NCBI GenBank assembly: GCA_031216125.1
Contig: CM062374.1
Coordinates: forward strand, 744,001 to 808,000
Reading direction: 5' to 3'
Source of the DNA: Dalbergia cochinchinensis
Lineage: Eukaryota; Streptophyta; Magnoliopsida; Fabales; Fabaceae
DNA length: 64,000 nt
The notes beneath the pieces were generated by a model that had not been told where the DNA came from, made no database searches, and was given only the letters and a program-made list of their open reading frames with translations. Position numbers and translations under genes: made by a program. Positions 1-11,059 of the stretch are shown in pieces (the stretch's first letter is position 1; every line of letters begins with the position of its first letter).

Positions 1-590
1 GTATGATAACAATCAGTTTAGGATTGATTAATTATGAAAAATTTGGTTACATTTGAAGTAGGATTGAATTTTAGCACCTATAGAGAAACTAGTAACTAGA
101 AAACCATAAAAGTGCAATCCTAGAACTCTTAGAACATTTAATTTCTGGATTCTGTCCAACAACCTCATAATATGGAAAACATGGTTTATAATTAGTTCTT
201 AGGCATATGAATGCCTCATAATTGGTTTAGATTTAATTTATAGTGCCTTAGGTAAAGACGGAACCGAGAAAGGGTCTAAAACGTAAGTTCTAGAACCCCG
301 TAATCATAGATATATAACTCTGCCCTTGGAGTATGGTGTTGCCTAGATTTATTAAAGAACATAAATGATAGTAAGATTTTTTAGAAGAGAATCCTTAGGT
401 GCATAAGAGGTTGATAGAGAATGATAGAATAATTACATCTCAAGTTTAAGGCCCGTAAGGGTCAAAGCATAAGATACCGTAGGATCAAGAGCATAATGAG
501 TTTCAATGTTACATGTGAATGTATGTTTTATTTGAGAATGATTATGTAAACGTGTGGAATTATGATTGAGGATATATGTTCTACTTGTTT
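1..590. other. AT-rich repeat-derived flank, no gene
   Basis: No open frame of coding quality and no recognisable domain is present. The stretch runs without a break into the LTR-type repeat that follows, so it is probably the upstream part of the same decayed element. Its left boundary lies outside the window. Confidence 0.4.
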
Positions 591-735
591 ATGTGGCATA
601 AAGTAAATTTGGAAGAAATTCAGTATGCCGCCGTTATACTGCCGAATTTTTGACAAATTTGGGGACTTAGAAAGTTTTTGAAAAACCCATGAGATTTTCT
701 TTAAAAGAGATGAGGTACTAAGATGTGTTCTTGGA

Positions 736-992
736 TGACACCAGTTCGGTCGAGCACCTCCAAAAACTCATGTGACATCGATACCAAGACGTATTCTTGG
801 GTGACACCGGTTCGGCCGAGCACCCCTAAGAAAATGCCCCCTAGCTCGTACTAGAGAGTCGAGATTTAGTTATGATACGTTTATTGGTAAGGGATAAGTA
901 AGAACTAGTGACGACTAGTTAGGTATGAGCTCATAACCTAGAGATGTGACACGTTCTGGGTGACACCGGTTCGGCCGAGCACCCCCAGAACG
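736..992 (+). repeat. Three copies of a hairpin-forming motif
   Basis: The block TGACACCGGTTCGGCCGAGC, followed by a C-run, occurs at about 736 (diverged), 802 and 961. The flanks are complementary: at 952-962 and 980-992 the arms CGTTCTGGGTG and CACCCCCAGAACG pair over 11 bp with a two-base bulge, around a loop of about 17 bases. Confidence 0.6.
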
Positions 993-1385
993 AATTTCTT
1001 TTAGGGTGGCCCCATGAGAAAGTAAAGTATGATGATTATATTACAAAGGTTTCCCCACATGAGATTTCAATTGCCACTTTATGCCACCATTATGATGCTT
1101 CTTGATGTCATGATTGATGTCCTTGCATTAAGTAGTGCCATGCATACATCCTTTACTATATTGCATTCATGACATTAAGATTCATTCTAAAATGAACGGA
1201 CCTTGGTTAATTATATTTGAAAAGCTTAAAAATAAACTTAACGCATGCTCACTTATTTTATATACTAAACCTAAGGTTCCTGAGGACGTAGATGATGACA
1301 CCTAGGTAGTAGGAGGCCCTACTGAGATTCTTTAGCAAGATTCTCACTCCTTCTATCTTTACGTTCCGTCACGTCTTCAGATGAC

Positions 1386-1745
1386 GATGTTCGTGGTTTT
1401 TGTGGACACCCTGACGTGGGAGGTGCACTATGATCTGGAGCATGGATCATACCATTTTGAGGGTTAGTGCACAATTCGTGTCTTCATGTTCATTGGATGA
1501 CCTTTCGCTCACCCTGTACATACTCATCGCTTCTCCCCGACAGCACCCTACGACGACGACGAGTGGGTTTTCGAGCACACACGTACGCACAACGAGAGAG
1601 TGCTCCACATGCACACCGCGCCGCTTCAGCCATGCGCGACTACCCTGACTATGTGCCCCAAACATACTTCTCGGAGACCGACCCGTCGGAGGACCCGCCT
1701 ACCCATCTGTACAGTGAGAGCTCTGCTCTCACTCCACCACTGATG
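1386..1745 (+). pseudogene. Decayed counterpart of the 6634-6960 ORF
   Basis: Reading from the ATG at 1386 gives a protein start similar to the open frame at 6634 (FVVF-DT, WEVH-DLEH, RVFMF blocks in the same order). It is broken by a stop in GGTTAG (about 1463) and another in GGATGA (about 1495), and the frame is then lost. It is part of LTR-type repeat copy 1, with no sign of a host gene. Confidence 0.5.
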
Positions 1746-2418
1746 AGAGAGGGTAGTGAGGACACCATGACTCAGTCTCGGCTAGCACGACGACCGGAGA
1801 TGCGGCCACGTCGTGGGGGTTACTCTCGATCCCCGCTTCGTCTTTACACATAGGAGGAGCTCGCCTAGTTTGCCGGGTGTGTGCCTCGCTCGCGGGATGG
1901 ACGTCAGTAGGAGGTAACGGATGACCGATGGAGTAGCTGGGCTAGTGCACACACCACTTAGATGAGGATAAACCTTCTTTTGTTTAGAGGTTATCCCTTT
2001 AGTTGCACTCGGGTAGGGGAGTTTGCTTTTATGCTTTCCATCGCACTTTCCTTTGTATTTTCTTTTTAGATGTATTTGTTTCATGTTGTACCAAATTAAG
2101 TCCCACTCTTCATAAGTGGGCATATCATATCATATATATATGCAGTTCAGTTTTATCGTGTTGTGCCTTTACCTGCTTTATGTTATGATGTTTATGAGAT
2201 GCTTGCTTTATTTCCTTACGTGCTTCATTGCTTTACCTGCTTTATATTATGATGTTCTTACTTTGCTTTTATAATTCAAAAAAAAATTACCAGTATTTTC
2301 TGCTAAGTATTTTAAAGTAATAAGGAAACTATGGCGTAATAGACTAATGATTAACCTAAATATGTTCTAGAGTATTGGGTTAAAAATTAGGATGTTACAA
2401 AATACGTCAATATCTAAG

Positions 2419-3340
2419 TGTAACATCACATAAGAACTAGATTTTATCACATTGAAACAAGCCAAAATCAGCAAGAATAGAAATCACAAAAACAAGTCAC
2501 AAAAACCCTACTTGTGAAGCTTTAAGGCTTCTAATTCCAAAGGATCTTTCAGGAATGATTTTTCCTCACTCCAAGTCTTCCAAACAGCACCTAACCCTTC
2601 TTTAAACAGCAGAGAATGATAGCTTAGGGTTCAGCTTGGAGATTATTTAAAATTCTAATCGGTTGGTTTGGTAGATATCGAAGTGTAGAACAAGTTTAGT
2701 AAAGGAACTTTGAAGTGTCAATAACTCTAGGCTAGTGTTTGTAGGCTTTGAAAGCTTGAGCTCTTTGAAAATGGAAGATGGAGCTGCTGCAAGGATATGG
2801 CCGAAGGTGTGGCTTCTTTTTGAAGGTTGGAGGCATGTTGATCTTGTAATAAATAGCTATATATTATATATTATAAGTAGATAAGCTTTAATCTAAGGAA
2901 GAAAAATGGATGGCTAGGATTTAATCTTGTAAAGCAAGATTATATCTTAGCCATTCACTAAGTCAAAATGGATATACATTACCATTTTGTAGAGACAAAA
3001 CTATCTTTCAGTGTTAAAAATCACACACCGAAATCTTACTGAACGGGTAAAATAGTGTACTTGGGTAATCAAGCATTGCCCGAAAAATAATTTCGGATAT
3101 AAAATCTTTATTTCTACCCATTTCTAACTATAATCTTATAATTTCTAAATTTTGGACATCTCCGGGGCCCAATTCTAGGGTTTCGGCTGTCCCGACGGAC
3201 CGATGGTGCCAGCAGGTTACTACTCATATTTTTTTTTTACAAAACTGTTGGACCATCCTCATCAGTGTTAAAACTATCAGATTTTTGAAATTACAACTAA
3301 TAAAACTCATTAATTTTTAACTAATTTTTAGGGTGTTACA
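2419..3340 (-). mobile_element. Candidate solo LTR (minus orientation)
   Basis: The segment begins TGTAACATC and ends GGGTGTTACA. Read on the minus strand it starts TGTAACACCCTAAAAATTAG, a form familiar from legume gypsy LTR starts, and ends GATGTTACA. The flanking five bases (CTAAG and CAGTT) do not match, so no target-site duplication is visible and the boundaries are provisional. There is no coding sequence inside. Confidence 0.4.
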
Positions 3341-5040
3341 CAGTTTTTGTGTAAAATTGCGATTTTGCCCCCGCATAGTGCATCCTGGGCCTAATAATAA
3401 AATTAAGCAAACCTAAGCAATATTAGGCTCTAGTCGAAAATTAATTAATTTTCATAATTAATCTAGAGTCAAAATAATCTATTAAAGTTAATTAGAACCT
3501 AAAATTGCTTAGATTAAACTTAAATCTCTTTTTAAAACTCAAGATTCCAAATCATGGAAGCTTGAATAGTATTTTCTCTCTCTAATTTCTTAAATTAAGG
3601 AATGGTGTCTACAATTATTTACACTTTAAAATGAGTTTTAATCTCTCTAATGAAGCAAGAACACTCCCTAATCATGTCTTGATATCCTTAACTACCCATT
3701 ACCCCACATAAACACTTACTTACAAACTTCTAATCATGAGCCTAATCAATGATACACCTAAACACATCTCTAAACCATAATTAAATACAAGACTTCCCTC
3801 CCCCATTGCATGAAGAAGCCAGTGCCCTCTCCCCCATTTTTCATCACATGGTGATTTATTTTTACACATAAATAGTCATACTTTGAGCCATACCTCACCA
3901 TGCTTTGCACCATACTCCACCATGCCTTGAACCATGCCTTTGAATGACACATTTGAAGAGATATTTTTCCCTCTTTCTTCCCTCCCCTTTGGCCGGCCAC
4001 CTCCCCCCCATTCTCACCCTTTTATGTTTCATTTTCCTATAAATAGGCATCTAAGGAAGCTTGTAAGAACTTTGCTCATTTTTGCAACTCCGAGCTTCTC
4101 TTCTTCAATCTCAAAAAGTTCTTCTTCCTCTTTTCCTCTTTCCAAGATCAAACCCTCTTCCAACAAAAGGGCACATCCAAGGTAGGGAGTGATTCAATGA
4201 TTTATATTCTTTTCTTTTATTGATTCTTCTTTCCATTTCCATTTTCCTTTTGGTTTTTGTTCATCCTTTTCCTTCTCTTTGGTTTTCGGCCTCAATGGCC
4301 TACACAATAAGAAACCATGGCTTGATGATGAAGATCTTGAGTGTTGGTTGCAAAACCATCATTTATTTGACTCTAAAGCTTGAAGGTTTCACTTTTAAAA
4401 GGGGGTTTTAGCAAATAAAGAAACGTTGTTGTTGTAAGAGTAATCTTGAGCCTAGGACTTAAATAGATAAGAAATGGATTGCATTCATATTTATTTTCCT
4501 TGCTACCACCTTAATAATTAATCTCAAAGCCTACCTATTTCAATTTTAAAGTTGATTGTTGATTTAGAGTGAAAACTCTAAAGGGCCTAGAGCATTAAAA
4601 TAAAGAATTGAACTTGCATATCATATTTATTTTTCAAGTCACCACCTAAAGCTCAAAGATAAGAAATGAACTTGCATTTCATGTTTACATTTCTTGTCTA
4701 GCATGTTTATGTTTCAAAACATCACTTAAACTTAAAGATTAAGAATAAACTTGAATTCTCATGTTTATTTTCAAGCCTTGCACATTTACTTTTCCTTGCC
4801 ATCACTTGATAATGCTGAGATAAAATGAAACCTGCATTAGCATGTTTATGTTTATGTCATCACCTAAAGATCTAAGACTCAAGACCTAACTTTTTTAACT
4901 TAATCTTGAAACTATGGGCAATTATCTTTACAAAGACGTTTTGATTTCAAAACGAGTGTTGGAATAAGGTTCAGAATGGTTTGATAAGGAAGGAATATCT
5001 TAGAAGGTGTTTTAAACTTAAATTTTCATATTTTGAAGGT
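3341..5040 (+). mobile_element. LTR-like segment with promoter, non-coding
   Basis: AT-rich sequence containing a TATA box and a pyrimidine-rich leader-like stretch, the usual layout of an LTR U3/R region. It runs without a visible boundary into the palindrome array and then LTR-type repeat copy 2, so 3341-7629 may be one element. The short frames at 3934-4185 and 4220-4411 lack domains and are treated as chance. Confidence 0.4.
4038..4045 (+). promoter_or_regulatory. TATA box of an LTR-like promoter
   Basis: TATAAATA is followed about 30 bases downstream by a possible start region and a CT-rich leader (4080-4150). This resembles the promoter of a plant LTR. Transcription is not shown by sequence alone. 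Confidence 0.45.
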
Positions 5041-5044
5041 GTTG

Positions 5045-5414
5045 GTAATCGATTACAAGGCCCATGTAATCAATTACCAGAAAGTTTTGCCATACTCGGA
5101 TAAGAACTTTTGACCTAAGTAATCAATTACAACATCATGTAATTGATTACACATTCTGGACTCAAGTAATCGATTACCATTCCATGTAATCGATTACTCG
5201 GATGTTCTTGGAGCCCCAGAGAGTATTTTCAACAGGTGTAATCGATTACAAGGCTCATGTAATTGATTACCAGAGCCCTTAATTTACCTGTTTTGAAACT
5301 CAAAGATGTGTAATCGATTACAAGGCTCATGTAATTGATTACCAAAGCCCTTAATTTACCTGTTTTGAAACTCAAAGCTGTGTAATCGATTACAAGGCTC
5401 ATGTAATTGATTAC
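5045..5414. repeat. Paired GTAATCGATTAC palindrome array 1
   Basis: Twelve copies of the 12-bp palindrome GTAATCGATTAC or one-base variants start at 5045, 5066, 5119, 5139, 5166, 5186, 5238, 5259, 5310, 5331, 5382 and 5403. They form six pairs with 20-21 bp between starts. The last three pairs are a 72-bp tandem repeat. Because 72 is a multiple of three, the minus strand stays open across 5229-5468, which I regard as a by-product. Confidence 0.85.
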
Positions 5415-5779
5415 CAGAACCTCAAGTATACAATAAACATTTTCCCCACTTGAATGACATGAAGCCATGATCTTATGTTGCTTAAATATATGATTTTATA
5501 TGATATGAATCCATGATCTTGTTTACACATGAATTTATGAGTTGCCTGACATAAACTGATGAGATAGGTATGACTATTCATGAATCATAAGCATGTTTAT
5601 TTTATGAGGCATTGATCTCTAGAGATAAAACTCATCCTTTGCACATTATGGCTTCATATGAAATATTAGAGATGCATATGCTAGAGATATATGAAGAACT
5701 AGGTGTGATTATTCTTGAATCATGGCATGTTATGATATGCTGATACATGAACCATGAACGGATATGTGGTATGACATTG

Positions 5780-7629
5780 AATATTTATTTTGATTCTGAA
5801 CTTTGAATGTGAAAGTACATAGTTCTTGTAGCATAAAGCAAATTTGAAGGAATTCGGTGTATCGCCGTTACGCTACCGGATTTCCATCAAATTTGAAGAC
5901 TTAAGAAAACTTTTGAAAACTCCATGAGATCCTAAATGTGACATGACACTGAGACGCATTTCTCCCGCTCCGGTGGGGAGAAAGCAAATCTGTGAAGGTA
6001 TTGACATTGAGTTTGCCAAAGCAGACAATTTGCTGCATATTAGATACCAGTAGAGCGTTTCAAAGAAGGAAATATTCCTATGGACTCCCCGAATTAAAGG
6101 TTATGATAGGTGATCCTTATGCCCCCTAGCCCGTACTTTTGAAGTCGGGATTATTATTATGTTATGCTTATCATAGGATATGTAAGAACTAGTGATGACT
6201 AGTTAAGTATGAGCTCATAATCTAGAGATGTTTTTAGGGTGGCCCCCATGATGCAAAGTATAATGTTTAATGTCACATGCTTAAGAAAAAATAAAGTTCC
6301 ACATGAGAAGTTGCATGCCATTTTATGCCACTTATATGATGTTTCTTGATGTTATGTCCTATTGCCTTCTTGCATAATTTATTATCATGCATTCATGCTT
6401 TGCTATGTTACATACATGATATTAAGACTCATTCTAAAATAAATGGGCCTTGGATAATTATGTTTGAAAACCTAATAATAAACTTTATGCATGCACACCC
6501 TTTTACAATAAACCCAAGATTCCTGGGGACGTTGACGATGTCACTTAGATAGAAAGTTCCCTACTAAGATTCTTTAGTAAGATTCTCACTCCCTCTCTTT
6601 CTCTTTTTTTTTCTGTCACGTCTTCAGATTTCGATGGCGACGTTTGTGGTCTTCATCGACACCCCAATGTGGGAGGTCCACTTTGATTTGGAGCACCAGT
6701 CTTACCATTCTGAGGGCCGTTGCACCGTCAGAGTTTTCATGTTCGTAGGACGCCCATTTGCACAGCCAGTACCCAACTATCGCTTTACCCCGACATCCCC
6801 TTATGGAGACGACATGGTTTTTGAGCGCACTCGAACGTATAATGAGAGGATTCTCTATACCCACATCACCGCGTCAGCTGTATGTGACTTTCCAGACTAT
6901 GTGCCCTGCTCACAGTCTTCGGAGCCCTCAGAGGACCCACCGACCCACCCGTATAGTTAGAACTCCGCCCCTCCCCCCCCCTCACGAGAGAAGGTAGCAA
7001 GGAGACTGTGACTCAGTCAAGATTAGCCCGGAGGCCGGCCATACGCCCCCATCGCGAAGCTCATGTCCAACCACTTCACATGGCCACTCCGGCTGAGATT
7101 CGCCAGTGGGTTGGTTATGTCCCGCCCTTTCCAGGACCACGGCAGTAGAGGCTCTTGGGTAGTGTTAGTGCAACACCACGCATAGACTAGGATAGCCTTC
7201 TTTTGTTCTAGAGATTATCTATCTTAGGTGCACTAGGGTAGGGGTAATTTCCTTTCTGTTTTCCTTGTATTTTTCTTATAGTTGTATTTGCACCTATGAT
7301 GTATCAAACTCATCCCGCTATTCATAGGTGGGCAGTTTATTATATTAATATAATATTACTATTGGTGTGCACATGATTACCTAAGGTTATGCAGTTATTT
7401 GATGCTCTTATCTTGCGCTTTCTTTTGTATGCGATACGCTTTATGATAACGCTCGTTTGAGATACGCACGATTCTTACTTTGCATTTATGTTTCAAAACA
7501 AAAATTTTACCCGTATTTTCTGCTAAGCATTTTAAAGAAACGATTTAAAGAATAAGACTAAGAGAGGAATAGACTAATGGTCAACCTAAATATGTTCTAG
7601 GAGTATTGGATTGTAAATTAGGATGTTAC
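5780..7629 (+). mobile_element. LTR-type repeat, copy 2
   Basis: Colinear with copy 1 from about 5829 (AGCATAAAGCAAATTTGAAG) to the terminus TTAGGATGTTACA at 7629. It lacks the three GACACCGGTT motifs but has a different short hairpin in the equivalent interval, with arms TTTCTCCC (5959-5966) and GGGAGAAA (5976-5983). It keeps an uninterrupted 108-codon frame at 6634-6960. Its right end abuts the truncated gypsy element directly. Confidence 0.6.
6634..6960 (+). CDS. Hypothetical 108-residue ORF in LTR-type repeat
   Basis: The ORF starts at ATG 6634 and ends in TAG, giving 108 residues. I do not recognise a family. The N-terminal half is rich in aromatic and acidic residues (WEVHFDLEH, then VFMFVGRPFAQP), the middle has YNERILYTH, and the C-terminus is Pro/Ser/Glu-rich. 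There is no signal peptide, membrane span or zinc-binding cluster. The diverged copy at 1386-1745 has a similar peptide in the same order before its stops, which argues that the frame was once coding. The sequence after the stop (to about 7145) still looks coding in copy 1, so the original protein may have been longer. It could be a remnant of an element-encoded protein or chance; a host gene is unlikely because it lies inside a repeat. Confidence 0.35.
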   Translation: MATFVVFIDTPMWEVHFDLEHQSYHSEGRCTVRVFMFVGRPFAQPVPNYRFTPTSPYGDDMVFERTRTYNERILYTHITASAVCDFPDYVPCSQSSEPSEDPPTHPYS

Positions 7630-8300
7630 AGTTTTGGGCTGCTTCCTGGGCCGTGAGGTCGACATAAGCCCGACCGGTCCACAAGCCTTCCAGGCTCGAA
7701 GTTTGAAGGGCTGAAGAGGCTAAGATGTTTTTAGTTGGCGCGTTTGACCAATCCACAAGCCCTCCAGGCTCAAATTCCAAAGGACTGAGAGGATAGGATG
7801 TTGTGTTGGCGTGTCTGACGGGTTCGCAAGCCCTCCAGGCTCGAAGTTCAAAGGACTGAAGAGGTTAGGATAACATGCATTTGTGAGTTGGTTTGCTCTT
7901 GTTCGGCGTTCGCTGATTTCGAATTTCCCTCCAGGTTTTTCACGACTTTGCAGCTTCCAAGTTAGTGGCCACGTGTCGCCATCGTACCGACTGTGAAGTC
8001 ATGTTCATCAAATGCGACTCTGCCACCACTTGATGATAGGCATATGTCCTTAAATGAACGGAGAAGATGAGGAAGTTGAAAAGCCTCTCTTTTCAGCCAA
8101 AATTTCTAAAAAGTGAAGTTACTCTCAATTTTCTTTTATTTTTATTTGTTCTTCGACTGAGCTCTCCCCCTTAGTTTATTTGTGAATTGCTCTGATTGCT
8201 TACTCCTCCCATTTCATCTTCTGAAGGTTCCTTTGTTGTGTCTGTTGTTATTGCCTTCTCTCTCTTTCAAAGAAAGGTATTCCATTTGTTTTTGTCCTTT
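7630..8300 (-). repeat. 3' LTR remnant of the Tat-type element
   Basis: The first 120 bases match 17076-17200 closely (for example GCTGCTTCCTGGGC and CAAGC-CTCCAGGCTC). The LTR end that would match 16759-17075 is missing, so the LTR is cut at the junction with the upstream repeat (7629/7630). The inner boundary is uncertain. CT-rich tracts at 8160-8175 and 8252-8268 are candidates for the polypurine tract on the minus strand. Confidence 0.6.
7674..7869. repeat. About 72-bp tandem repeat in LTR, 2.7 copies
   Basis: The block CACAAGCC-TCCAGGCTC followed by GG-CTGAGAGGATAGGATG-like sequence recurs at about 7680, 7750 and 7820. The right-hand LTR keeps only one copy before truncation. Confidence 0.65.
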
Positions 8301-8586
8301 TGGTTTTTGTCATGAATGTTACCCATGATAGTGTTTTTGGTTTTGTGGTGTGGGTGTTGATTGCTTGTTCTAAGCATTCATATGCGTTTGTGTTTTTGAT
8401 TTCATATCAAGAGAATGTATGCGCTTTGAATTGGCATTTTTGAATTCCTTGCACTTCGGATATTGTTTGTGTTGGCAGTGTACTGTAGATTTTTGCAATT
8501 GGTTTCATCTCGTACCTTATTTTCATGTCGGAGGGGTTCTTAACCAGGTACCTTTGGGCTGTACAGGTTTACTGCTTAAGGAGACC

Positions 8587-10385
8587 ATGACAAATCAATC
8601 GGCTGAGGTCCCGGTCCCCCATCCTAGCGATGTGCTTGACTCGTTAAGAGAGATAAGGTCTACCCTAATCAATACAGGGGATGTGGAGTGGGTGTTGCCT
8701 GATGGTATACTCGAGGGTTTCGAACTGGTTGCCTGTGGTCTGGACAACCAAGTGACTGGCAATCCTGGTCCGATTTGTTCTACGCATATGAGATGATTTT
8801 TTAGCCGGGTGAAAATTGAATTCCCTTTTCCGAGCTTGAATATTGATGTCTTAGCCGTTTTCCAATTGGCTCCCATTCAACTTCAGCCAAATTCCTGGGG
8901 CTTCCTTTGAGGATTTTGGTTGTTGTGCGATCTCCTAGGGTTTTAGGCAACCCCGGGGCTATTCTTTTATTTCTTTCGAGTGAACAAAACCAAGGCCAGT
9001 AGTGAGTTGCTAGTGTTGTTCACTAGTGCTTGCAAGAAGTGGTTACTTGAGGCATTTGAGTTGTTGTACAAGAGGCGAACGTACGTAGAGCAATTTTTCC
9101 AATCATCCAAAATTCCCCTTTCAGTGGAACACCTCTCCCCTACTGAGTTTTCGGGTGTTCCTACGGGATTTCTCAATTGAGGAAAAAGCTCATGCTGCCG
9201 ATCTAAAATAGCTGTCTACTGATATTGTAGCTCAGAATCTAACCGGAGTAAAATGCGCCTTCTTGATCCAGGATAGGGATAACCGACCTCTTCTTGACAA
9301 AAAATTTTGTAAGGAGATTGTTTGTATTGTTACATAATTTTGCTAATGTGCCTTTTAGTTTAACTCTTTTTCTTTTGTAGGGCGGTTTCTTAATTGGTTG
9401 GAGCAGGAGAGAAAAGAGATGGCCGACAAAGCTCCTCGCTATGATGTTGACGCTTTTTGGGCGAAGAGGAAGAAAAGAAAGGCTAGTTTTGATGCTTCTA
9501 GTAGTTCTTTCGGGGGTGAGGGTTCTATCGGACATTCCAGTAGAGCCATTGATGTAACCTCTGCCCCGCCACAGGAGACGGGGTTGGGGGTGATGGTTCT
9601 ATTAAGTCTGACCCGGTCGGTCTAATTGACAGGGGCCTCCAACTCCTTGGACAGACTCCTCGTCCACAGCGCCATCCAAGTCTAGTCGTCTCCATCCTTT
9701 CTGATCCCTTATTGGAAGAAGCTGCACCATTTCTAAAAGAGTTTAGTGAGGATGTAGAGGTACCAATCAACTCCCTTTGGGATAGGCATTTTGGTAATTA
9801 GTGTCTGATTGATACTCGGCTATTGTTCGATAATGATGTGGCCAAGTTTCAGAAAGTCGGGTTGCTGTCTCTATTTAGGGCTCTAGAGGCGACCTCTCTT
9901 CGAAATGTTGCCATGGCCCGATATGTTAAAAGAGAAGTCCGGCATATGGCTTCTCAGTCTAGCCAAACTCGAGAGAAATTGTCCAAGGCTCAAGGTAAAA
10001 TAAACATCCTGGAGAAGTTACAAAGTGAAGAAAGAGTGAAGTTTGAAGCTATGGAGAAAGAAATGAACGAGTGAATTCAGGCTCTTTCTGAGTAGGTTCA
10101 GACCTTGTCCTCATTGTTAGAGTCTGCCTAGAAGGATAAGAAAGAGCGCTCTGAAGAATTGGCCAAGGTGAAAGCCCAGAAGGATGAGGTTGAGCAGTCA
10201 ATTAGTGACGATCTTCCTTATCAATTTGAGGGGGCTATAAGAGAGCTCGAAGCCATTTCAAGCATCTTTTCAGGAATTTAGGGTTAGATTTCAATCAACT
10301 CGGGCCATGGCACAAGATGGTTGATGGTGTCTTGCATCCACACTCTGATGATGACTCTGATGTTGACGGGGATGATCCGCCTTGA
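8587..10385 (+). pseudogene. Antisense extra ORF (aORF), gypsy-type transposon protein
   Basis: This lies between pol and the 3' LTR but on the opposite strand to gag-pol. The frame opens at ATG 8587 (MTNQSAEVPVPHP). Around 8805-9070 the reading has the order FPFPSLN, LAPIQLQPNSWGFL, GFWLLCDLLG, FYFFRV, then KKWLLEAFELLYKR. I recognise this as the pattern of the plant 'putative gypsy type transposon' family (Pfam PF04195). The 3' part (9823-10250) is Lys/Glu-rich and probably coiled coil. A candidate intron runs 9309-9380 (GTAAGG to TTTTGTAG, 72 bp), after which the frame resumes (RFLNWLEQERKEMADKAPRYD). Stops at 8794, 9178 and several later sites show decay. Its function in Tat elements is unknown. 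Confidence 0.65.
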
Positions 10386-10518
10386 AACGATGAAGCGTGA
10401 AGGTCGGAGAATGCCTTGATTTATTTCTATAAATATTGGCCTTTAGTTGATTGGCCCATTTTGTTTGAACAACTTCACTCTGATTTACTTAGAAAAGATC
10501 GGATTTTGTTTGTGCTAG

Positions 10519-10643
10519 TAACTTATAATTTTGATATTACTTTGATTTTTTGTGTTGTGTTGGCGATATCGGTTGGTAGTAACGTGAATCTTATAATTTT
10601 GGTATTACTTTGATTTTGTGTGGTGTTTGGTGATATCGATCGG
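10519..10643. repeat. Two copies of a 70-bp-class tandem repeat
   Basis: CTTATAATTTTG-TATTACTTTGATTTT followed by GGCGATATCGG-like sequence occurs twice, at about 10521 and 10588, directly after the antisense ORF. Confidence 0.55.
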
Positions 10644-10714
10644 GCTGTAAATGCGCAAATATTCTTATGAAGGCCTACGTTCATTTGCCCGTAACCTCGA
10701 AGTCTCGGGGATCC

Positions 10715-10925
10715 AAAGATCGGTGTTCGCATACTCGTGACAATGAGGTTTCAGTGATATGAAGGTCGGTTTTTGCATACTTGTGACAATGAGGTTTTGG
10801 TGATATGAAAGTTAGTGTTCACATACTCATGATAACAGGTTTCCGTTACATGAAGGTTGGTGTTCGTATACTCATGACAACGAGGTTTTAATTGTATGAA
10901 GATCAGTGATCATGCACTCTCGGCC
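10715..10925. repeat. 46-bp tandem repeat, about 4.5 copies
   Basis: Units begin near 10717, 10760, 10807, 10852 and 10899, each with the pattern AAGGTCGGTGTTCGCATACTC, shortened in some units, then TGACAATGAGGTTT and ATATGA. The array sits between the convergent 3' ends of the antisense ORF and pol. Confidence 0.7.
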
Positions 10926-11059
10926 AGCTAATAGTGAAATAAGCATGTAACACAGAATGTATGTTTTTGATGAAGGAATATATAGCACAGAGTATATGAG
11001 GGAGAAAATCTCAAGATCCCCTAACCTTCATAATACAAAATTCTAGCCATAACACCTTC

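Larger units (their letters stand above)
591..2396 (+). mobile_element. LTR-type repeat, copy 1 (decayed)
   Basis: This stretch is colinear with 5829-7629. Shared blocks include the segment around GCCGCCGTTATACTGCCG (about 628), the block around GAACTAGTGACGACTAGTT (about 902), a coding-like block near 1386-1740, and the terminus TTAGGATGTTACA ending at 2396. The same terminus ends copy 2 at 7629, which fits an LTR 3' end closing in CA. Copy 1 differs by carrying three copies of a hairpin-forming motif (736-992) and by stop codons in its coding-like block. No pol gene is seen, so it is an LTR or a non-autonomous derivative. The family name is not known to me. Confidence 0.6.

Noticed and set aside
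5045..5414. CRISPR-like array of repeats and spacers
   Set aside because: Repeats are only 12 bp and perfect palindromes, spacers alternate 8-9 bp and about 40-60 bp, and the context is plant retroelement DNA.
5229..5468. 79-residue minus-strand protein with INYMSLVIDYT repeats
   Set aside because: It is the translation of the 72-bp palindrome repeat, which stays open only because 72 is divisible by three.
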